Shown here in pieces: positions 43,220-47,798 of a stretch of 47,798 bases of DNA. Source of the stretch: Flavobacterium sp. UGB4466 (GTDB lineage Bacteria > Bacteroidota > Bacteroidia > Flavobacteriales > Flavobacteriaceae); assembly GCF_903469665.1 (NCBI RefSeq), contig NZ_CAGKLC010000029.1:1-47798 (forward strand). The letters run 5' to 3'. Within the stretch, counting starts at the first letter, position 1, and each line of letters begins with the position of its first letter. The position numbers and the translations under genes are program-made. The notes beneath the pieces are model-generated. The model saw nothing but the letters and a program-made list of their open reading frames with translations. It had not been told where the DNA came from and searched no databases.

Positions 43220-44227
43220 ATGTATCATTCAAAAATAGCGGGCTTAGGATATTATGTCCCTTCAAATGTTGTGACCAACGATGATTTGTCTAAGATAATT
43301 GATACCAATGATGAATGGATTCAGGAGAGAACTGGAATTCAGGAGCGTAGACATATTATTCGTGGGGAAGATACCACAACTACAATGGGTGTAAAAGCAG
43401 CTAAAATTGCTATAGAACGTTCTGGCGTCGCCAAAGAAGATATTGATTTTGTAGTTTTTGCTACCTTAAGTCCGGATTATTATTTTCCAGGACCCGGAGT
43501 TTTGGTACAGCGTGATTTAGGATTACGTACTGTAGGAGCACTGGATGTTAGAAATCAATGTTCTGGTTTTGTTTATGCGTTGTCGGTTGCCGATCAATAC
43601 ATCAAAACCGGAATGTATAAAAATATCCTGGTAATTGGTTCAGAAGTACATTCGACAGGATTGGATATGACTACTCGTGGCCGTGGAGTTTCGGTAATTT
43701 TTGGAGATGGAGCAGGAGCGGCAGTTGTAAGCCGTGAAGAAGATTTGACAAAAGGAATTTTATCAACGCATTTGCATTCTGAAGGACAACATGCCGAAGA
43801 ACTAGCTTTACAGGCACCGGGAATGGGAGCGCGCTGGGTAACTGATATTATAGCAGATAATGATCCTAATGATGAGAGTTATTATCCGTACATGAATGGA
43901 CAGTTTGTATTTAAAAATGCTGTGGTTCGTTTTGCTGAAGTAATCAATGAAGGATTAGAAGCAAATGGTTTACAGGTTTCAGATATTGATATGTTGATTC
44001 CTCATCAGGCGAATTTAAGAATTTCACAATTCATTCAAAATAAATTCAAATTGAGTGACGACCAGGTACACAATAATATTCAGAAGTACGGAAATACTAC
44101 TGCAGCCTCTATTCCGATTGCTTTGACTGAAGCATGGGAGCAAGGAAAAATCAAATCCGGAGATACAGTTGTACTGGCTGCCTTTGGTAGTGGTTTTACC
44201 TGGGCAAGTGCAATCATTAAGTGGTAA
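43220..44227 (+). CDS. fabH: 3-oxoacyl-ACP synthase III (FabH)
   Basis: A 335-residue thiolase-fold enzyme. The catalytic triad is visible: C114 in VRNQCSGFVYAL, H262 in IPHQANLRI and N292 in YGNTTAASIP. DEWIQERTGIQERRH near residue 31 and FGDGAGAAVV near 161 are standard. It condenses acyl-CoA with malonyl-ACP to start fatty acid synthesis; in this phylum branched starters are common. This copy stands alone without plsX, rpmF or acpP next to it, so it may be a second FabH. A strong terminator follows. Confidence 0.94.
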   Translation: MYHSKIAGLGYYVPSNVVTNDDLSKIIDTNDEWIQERTGIQERRHIIRGEDTTTTMGVKAAKIAIERSGVAKEDIDFVVFATLSPDYYFPGPGVLVQRDLGLRTVGALDVRNQCSGFVYALSVADQYIKTGMYKNILVIGSEVHSTGLDMTTRGRGVSVIFGDGAGAAVVSREEDLTKGILSTHLHSEGQHAEELALQAPGMGARWVTDIIADNDPNDESYYPYMNGQFVFKNAVVRFAEVINEGLEANGLQVSDIDMLIPHQANLRISQFIQNKFKLSDDQVHNNIQKYGNTTAASIPIALTEAWEQGKIKSGDTVVLAAFGSGFTWASAIIKW

Positions 44228-44256
44228 ATTAATTCATCTTGCATTATATTTCATAG

Positions 44257-44284
44257 CCTGCTCTTTTTTAGAGCAGGTTTTTTT
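44257..44284 (+). terminator. Terminator after fabH
   Basis: CCTGCTCT (44257-44264) with AGAGCAGG (44270-44277), 5-nt loop, then seven T. The hairpin array begins 12 bases later. Confidence 0.85.
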
Positions 44285-44295
44285 GTGCACTGCAT

Positions 44296-44508
44296 TGTCC
44301 GGCTGAGCGAAGCCGAAGCCTTAACGGTTTGTGAGCCTTCGACTCTGCTCAGGGTGATATTTAGGTTTCAAGAGGATAGCGACAACGTTTGTCCCGCTGA
44401 GCGGAGTCGAAGCCTTTATGGTTTGTGAGCCTTCGACTCCGCTCAGGGTGACATTTGTACTTCAAGAGGATAGCGACAACGATTGTCCGGCTGAGCGGAG
44501 TCGAAGCC
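44296..44508. repeat. Left block of a 94-bp-period hairpin array (2 complete hairpins plus one left arm)
   Basis: Units start at 44296, 44390 and 44484, 94 bp apart. Each has a left arm close to GGCTGAGCGGAGTCGAAGCC, a 14-nt loop (TTAACGGTTTGTGA), a right arm close to GCCTTCGACTCCGCTCAGGG, and a spacer of about 35 bp. The core GAGCGGAGTCGAA pairs with TTCGACTCCGCTC. The third unit stops at the end of its left arm (44508), where the nuclease cassette begins. Confidence 0.93.
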
Positions 44509-44602
44509 CACGTTCCAATAGGCAAATCAGTTATATTATAAGCATATGTTTTTTAAAAGATTTTTCTTACTTTTAGTTAGGTTTAATTAAAAGGTATATG
44601 TT

Positions 44603-44926
44603 ATGAAATTGTATTATGTCTATATCTTGAAATGTTCTGATAATAGTTATTACACCGGAGTTACAAATAATATTGAAAGAAGATTCAATGAGCATAAGTC
44701 GGGTTTAAACAAGGGGTGTTATACTTTTAGTAGAAGACCTTTGGAACTCGTTTTTTACACTGATTTTAAGTATGTGCTTCAGGCCATTTCATTCGAAAAA
44801 CAAGTAAAGGGGTGGAGTAGAAAAAAGAAAGAAGCTATTATAAACGATAGATGGGATGATTTAAAACAACTGGCTGAATGTTTTAATGAAACGAGTCATA
44901 AGAACCACGTTAATAAGAAACTTTAG
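44603..44926 (+). CDS. GIY-YIG family nuclease (UPF0213-like) inside the hairpin array
   Basis: A 107-residue single-domain GIY-YIG protein. V6-Y7-I8 and Y17-T18-G19 are the two signature triplets (YYVYILKCSDNSYYTGVTNN), with R26/R27 and H31 (ERRFNEH) and the metal-binding E65 in FEKQVKGWSRKKKE. All catalytic residues are present. Such small proteins cut DNA or act in unknown ways; no extra DNA-binding domain is visible. The gene and about 100 flanking bases lie exactly between the left arm ending at 44508 and the right arm starting at 44937. The stop codon is 10 bases from the right arm. A weak -7-like TACTTTTA lies around 44570. Confidence 0.9.
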   Translation: MKLYYVYILKCSDNSYYTGVTNNIERRFNEHKSGLNKGCYTFSRRPLELVFYTDFKYVLQAISFEKQVKGWSRKKKEAIINDRWDDLKQLAECFNETSHKNHVNKKL

Positions 44927-44936
44927 TGGTAAATAA

Positions 44937-45585
44937 GCCTTCGACTCCGCTCAGGGTAACATTTAGGTTTTAAGAGGATAGTGACAACGATTGTCCGGCT
45001 GGCGGAGTCGAAGCCTTAACGGCTTGTGAGCCTTCGACTCCGCTCAGGGTGACATTTAGGTTTCAAGAGGATTGCGACAACGATTGTCCGGCTGAGCGGA
45101 GTCGAAGCCTTAACGGTTTGTGAGCCTTTGACTCCACTCAGGGTGACATTTGGGTTTCAAGAGGATAGTGACAAAGTTTGTCCGGCTGAGCGGAGTCGAA
45201 GCCTTTGTGGTTTGTGAGCCTTCGACTCCGCTCAGGGTGACATTTAGGTTTCAAGAGGATAACGACAACGCTTGTCCGGCTGAGCGGAGTCGAAGCCTTA
45301 ACGGTTTGTGAGCCTTCGACTTCGCTCAGGGTGACATTTAGGTTTCAAGAGCATAGCGACAACGCTTGTCCGGCTGAGCGGAGTCGAAGCCTTTACGGTT
45401 TGTGAGTCTTCGACTTTGCTCAGGGTGACATTTGGGTTTCAAGAGGATAGCGACAACGCTTGTCCGGCTGAGCGGAGTCGAAGCCTTTACGGTTTGTGAG
45501 TCTTCGACTCCACTCAGGGTGATATTTAGGTTTCAAGAGGATCGCGACAACGATTGTCCGGCTGAGCGGAGTCGAAGCCTTTATG
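44937..45585. repeat. Right block of the 94-bp-period hairpin array
   Basis: It begins with a right arm (44937) that has no left arm, then six complete hairpins and a final left arm. Unit starts are 44992, 45085, 45179, 45273, 45367, 45461 and 45555. All intervals are 94 bp except one of 93, which is explained by a single missing A in the arm at 45000. The lone right arm at 44937 is 55 bp before the next unit start, the same distance as in complete units, so register is conserved across the cassette. Copies differ mostly by single changes (for example CTCCGC/TTCGC/TTTGC in the right arm). Confidence 0.93.
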
Positions 45586-45607
45586 GTTACTCTAACCTTT
45601 GATTTGC

Positions 45608-45639
45608 TTTGATCGTTCAGTTTTTAATTTATATTTTTG
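45608..45639 (+). promoter_or_regulatory. Predicted promoter of cutC (TTTG-N20-TATTTTTG)
   Basis: TTTG at 45608-45611 and an exact -7, TATTTTTG, at 45632-45639, 20 bases apart. The gene starts at 45680. It lies just beyond the last repeat arm. Confidence 0.65.
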
Positions 45640-45679
45640 TTTGGCGTCATCAAGCTGGTGCCACTTTTAAATCAATCAA

Positions 45680-46351
45680 ATGAAAAAAAATCAACTGGAG
45701 ATAGCCTGTTTCAATTACGAATCGGCGATAATTGCACAAGACAATGGAGCAGACAGAATCGAATTATGCGATGATATGCGACTTGGCGGGACAACGCCAA
45801 ATTTGATAACAGCAGAAAGAGTTCGGGAAAAACTAACCATTAAAATGCACGTTATTATCCGGCCTCGTGGTGGTGATTTTGTTTATACCGAAGAAGAGGT
45901 CCAGGAAATGAAACAAGATATTAAACAACTTAAAGCACTGGGAGTTGATGGTTTTGTTTTCGGGATTTTAAATCAGGATGGCAGTGTTAATAAAAAGCAG
46001 AATCTGGAACTGGTGCAATTGGCCAGCCCACTTTCCTGTACTTTTCATCGTGCTTTTGATGTTGTGAATTCGATCGAACAAGGATTGGAAGAGGTGATTG
46101 CATGTGGTTTTCAAACGATACTGACTTCAGGACGTGGGAAGAATGTTGAAGAAGGAATTTTGGATTTACAATTGATTCAGAAATTAGCGGGTGACCGAAT
46201 TGAAATCATGCCCGGAGGAGGTTTGCGCTCTTCAAACATTAAATTGCTTCAGGAAAAATTGCAGCCTACTTTTTATCATTCGTCTGCGATTACAGATCAA
46301 ACCGAAAAAGCAAATCCTGAGGAAATAAAAGAATTAAAAAACTTCCTGTAA
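45680..46351 (+). CDS. cutC: CutC family protein (copper homeostasis-type TIM barrel)
   Basis: A 223-residue protein. LEIACFNYESAIIAQDNGAD opens the barrel, followed by RIELCDDMRLGGTTPN, HVIIRPRGGDFVYTEEEV, ALGVDGFVFGILNQDGSVN and CTFHRAFDVV. LTSGRGKNVEEG and MPGGGLRSSNI form the C-terminal phosphate-site-like loops. CutC was linked to copper tolerance, but its molecular role is not settled. It is cytoplasmic and monocistronic. Confidence 0.93.
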   Translation: MKKNQLEIACFNYESAIIAQDNGADRIELCDDMRLGGTTPNLITAERVREKLTIKMHVIIRPRGGDFVYTEEEVQEMKQDIKQLKALGVDGFVFGILNQDGSVNKKQNLELVQLASPLSCTFHRAFDVVNSIEQGLEEVIACGFQTILTSGRGKNVEEGILDLQLIQKLAGDRIEIMPGGGLRSSNIKLLQEKLQPTFYHSSAITDQTEKANPEEIKELKNFL

Positions 46352-46482
46352 ACGGAATCTATAAAATAAAGGTCGGGTTTTAAAGGCAGGGTTACGTTCG
46401 GACAAATGTTATGTTTTGTTAAGTCACGGACTAGATAGATTAAAATGATTTTTAAATAGTGTTTTTTTTGAAAGAATTATCT

Positions 46483-46490
46483 TATATTTG
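46483..46490 (+). promoter_or_regulatory. Predicted -7 element (TATATTTG) of the symE-like transcript
   Basis: An exact TAnnTTTG match. Transcription should begin near 46494-46498, inside the word ATGCGAAACGA (46493-46503), which repeats at the start of the toxin gene. A -33 element at usual spacing is only a T-run (46462-46469). Confidence 0.55.
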
Positions 46491-46516
46491 ATATGCGAAA
46501 CGATTAAATATAAATT

Positions 46517-46696
46517 ATGTACAATTCATCAAATTTAAAAATCAAAGATAAAGCCTGGCGAAGAGTAGGTGCAAGTCCTATACCTTCAAACTATGTTTGT
46601 CGTTTCGCAGCATCGTCAGGCCTCTTTTTAAAAAATATAAGTTTATGCGAAACGACAAACGAACAACAATCAGACGCCCGGATGTGCGTAGTCTGA
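46517..46696 (+). CDS. 59-codon upstream ORF overlapping the symE-like start
   Basis: ATG at 46517 reads MYNSSNLKIKDKAWRRVGAS and continues to a TGA at 46694-46696, in a different frame from the toxin. It crosses both arms of the start-codon hairpin (46595-46609 and 46646-46660) and ends 52 bases inside the toxin gene. The LKIxxK segment recalls LKIQPK in the toxin (residues 17-22), so it may be a decayed SymE N-terminus or a leader peptide. Translating ribosomes would melt the hairpin. Coding status is uncertain. Confidence 0.4.
   Translation: MYNSSNLKIKDKAWRRVGASPIPSNYVCRFAASSGLFLKNISLCETTNEQQSDARMCVV
46595..46660 (+). promoter_or_regulatory. Hairpin sequestering the symE-like start codon
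   Basis: GTTTGTCGTTTCGCA (46595-46609) and TGCGAAACGACAAAC (46646-46660) are perfect 15-nt complements with a 36-nt loop. The right arm begins at the T of the ATG at 46645, so the start codon and first five codons are in the stem. TGCGAAACGA also occurs at 46494-46503, near the predicted RNA 5' end, and could pair with the left arm instead. Confidence 0.7.
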
Positions 46697-46857
46697 AAAT
46701 TCAACCCAAAATGAGATTTAATGAATACAGTCAGAAAAAAGTTCCTGAGATCAAACTCTGCGGAAACTGGCTACAGAAACTTGGCTTCGAATTTGGAGGA
46801 AGAGTAATTGTGACTTGTATGCCTAATCTGGTGATTATTCGACCGATCGAACAGTAA
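46645..46857 (+). CDS. SymE-like type I toxin family protein
   Basis: A 70-residue protein from the ATG at 46645 (MRNDKRTTIRRPDVRSLKIQ). An open frame to a TTG at 46597 runs through the hairpin and is not a likely start. The C-terminal 40 residues, VPEIKLCGNWLQKLGFEFGG followed by RVIVTCMPNLVIIRP, match the SymE/AbrB-like toxin domain (L.G.WL...GF..G..V.V....L.I.). The basic N-terminus fits RNA or nucleoid binding. In Enterobacteria SymE is SOS-linked and repressed by the antisense RNA SymR; here no antisense promoter is visible, but the start codon is held in a leader hairpin. A terminator follows at 46903. Confidence 0.82.
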   Translation: MRNDKRTTIRRPDVRSLKIQPKMRFNEYSQKKVPEIKLCGNWLQKLGFEFGGRVIVTCMPNLVIIRPIEQ

Positions 46858-46902
46858 AATCAAAAGGGATCAATTAAGTTAACAGAAAATAGAATTCAAC
46901 AA

Positions 46903-46936
46903 AAAAAGTCCGGAATTTGTAAACTCCGGACTTTTT
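46903..46936. terminator. Bidirectional terminator between the symE-like gene and the barrel gene
   Basis: AAAAAGTCCGGA (46903-46914) and TCCGGACTTTTT (46925-46936), perfect 12-bp stem with a 10-nt loop, flanked by A and T runs on both sides. Confidence 0.88.
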
Positions 46937-46977
46937 ATTTTTAAATAAATAATTAAACTTTAGTGATGAATACGGTA

Positions 46978-47798
46978 TTAAAGAACTCCACCGCTACTGC
47001 CAATATTGCTCTCTTCTCTATTTTTACGGTTCATACCGTTAATTTTTGCTCCTCCAAAATTGTAGGTCAGACCTAAATAAACCGTTTGACTTTCCCAGGT
47101 GCTCAGTCCTGAGTGCGGGTAAGGATATTGTGTGTCGAAAGAATATTTCATAGTATCGAAAACATCATTAAAACGAAGGCTGATATTCATTTTATCGTTC
47201 AATAAAGTATAACGCGTGCCTATGTCCATTTTGTACATTTGGTGGCTGTTGCCCTGAAGACCGTCACTTGGCCCATTGTAAAGACCAAATAGTAAAAAGC
47301 TCATGCGTTTGTTGACTTTAAAATTAGAGCTTATTCTACTGGTTAAAGCAGAAACTGTAATTTTTCGATCGATTGGCGTTCCTGTGTTTGTGATCGGGTT
47401 TAATGAAAAAACAATACCTCGTTGATTGATACTTGAATAGTCAATCGACGGCGAGATATCCCACCATTTTGTGATTTTATAATTAAAAGAAGCTTCAAAT
47501 CCATAAGCCGTATTATGATCAAAATTGGTATAAGATACGATTAGTTTGTTGCCCACTGCCTCATTATAATCCGTATCTATGACTCTGCTGATCTGATCGT
47601 TGATCCCCCTGACATAAATTCCCAAATTTAAACTCCCTTTTTCTAAGGTCTTAGTGTAATTTATCTCTACAGAATTAGTGAATTGAGGTCTTAATTCAGG
47701 ATTCCCCAATGTCGTTACCATAGGAGTAGAAAACTCACGAATAGGTTTTGTCTGTTCTAAACTCGGACGGTCTACACGACGGCTGTAGCTCAATTGTA
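46978..47798 (-). CDS. Outer-membrane beta-barrel (TonB-dependent receptor-like), C-terminal part cut by window edge
   Basis: The minus-strand frame is open to the right edge (QLSYSRRVDRPSLEQTKPIR at its visible start), so the true start lies outside. About 273 residues show alternating strands of a receptor barrel: NPELRPQFTNSVEINYTKTL, GSLNLGIYVRGINDQISRVI, YGFEASFNYKITKWWDISPS and the terminal TVYLGLTYNFGGAKIN. A short hydrophilic tail (NRKNREESNIGSSGGVL) follows the last strand. It matches the C-terminal half of the OMP_b-brl_3 family of Bacteroidota barrel receptors. Substrate cannot be told because the plug domain is not visible. Confidence 0.85.
   Translation of the reverse strand, partial: QLSYSRRVDRPSLEQTKPIREFSTPMVTTLGNPELRPQFTNSVEINYTKTLEKGSLNLGIYVRGINDQISRVIDTDYNEAVGNKLIVSYTNFDHNTAYGFEASFNYKITKWWDISPSIDYSSINQRGIVFSLNPITNTGTPIDRKITVSALTSRISSNFKVNKRMSFLLFGLYNGPSDGLQGNSHQMYKMDIGTRYTLLNDKMNISLRFNDVFDTMKYSFDTQYPYPHSGLSTWESQTVYLGLTYNFGGAKINGMNRKNREESNIGSSGGVL

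Noticed and set aside
44296..45585. CRISPR array with about 94-bp period
   Set aside because: The sequences between arms are conserved copies, not unique spacers, and the arms form hairpins within each unit.
46490..46860. SymR-like antisense RNA against the toxin gene
   Set aside because: The only minus-strand -7 match (46537-46530) would transcribe away from the toxin, so no antisense promoter over the start is supported.

Overview
The window is chromosomal DNA from a low-GC member of the Bacteroidota, most likely Flavobacterium or a close relative. The evidence is the AT-rich composition, repeated matches to the Bacteroidota sigma-A promoter (-33 TTTG, -7 TAnnTTTG), a PorV/PorQ-family protein, a DUF4105 protein, a DUF4369 lipoprotein and the flavobacterial style of interspersed palindromes. 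All assignments come from reading the sequence and translations; no database search was run.

Left part (1-13138, all + strand): the 3' portion of a surface polysaccharide operon. It holds a window-truncated acyltransferase-3 protein, four GT4 and two GT2 glycosyltransferases, an MBOAT plus SGNH-like acylation pair, a hexapeptide-repeat acetyltransferase, a Wzy/ligase-like polymerase and, last, a WcaJ-like initiating sugar-phosphate transferase. Genes overlap or are a few bases apart. No Wzx flippase or Wza/Wzc export gene is seen, so those should lie to the left. Three kinds of acyltransferase suggest a decorated polymer.

Middle (13140-24408): mostly housekeeping. On the - strand are DUF4105, a PorV/PorQ-family barrel, and the run kdsD (arabinose-5-phosphate isomerase), tatC, an AhpD-like protein and, after an AT-rich gap, lptB. 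On the + strand are pssA, a GH25 lysozyme, recQ and two unknown exported proteins.

Right part (24409-47798): a COG2509-type FAD protein, an unknown acidic protein, a quinone oxidoreductase, an exported msrB-msrA pair, idi-queD-bcp, a small helical protein, tRNA-Thr(UGU), lipoproteins, htpG, an OmpA-family lipoprotein, an orphan ABC ATPase, an S9 peptidase, fabH, a GIY-YIG nuclease, cutC, a SymE-like toxin and the C-terminal end of an outer-membrane barrel receptor cut by the right edge.

Two things stand out. (1) A 94-bp-period array of REP-like hairpins (44296-45585) has a GIY-YIG nuclease gene in place of the 14-nt loop of one hairpin, with the array register kept on both sides. A related 28-bp tandem array lies at 24485-24764. 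(2) The symE-like gene has its start codon in a perfect 15-bp hairpin with its own leader, a second copy of the pairing strand near the predicted mRNA 5' end, and a 59-codon upstream ORF across the whole structure. A third point is an in-frame TGA at codon 5 of the SGNH gene in the polysaccharide operon.
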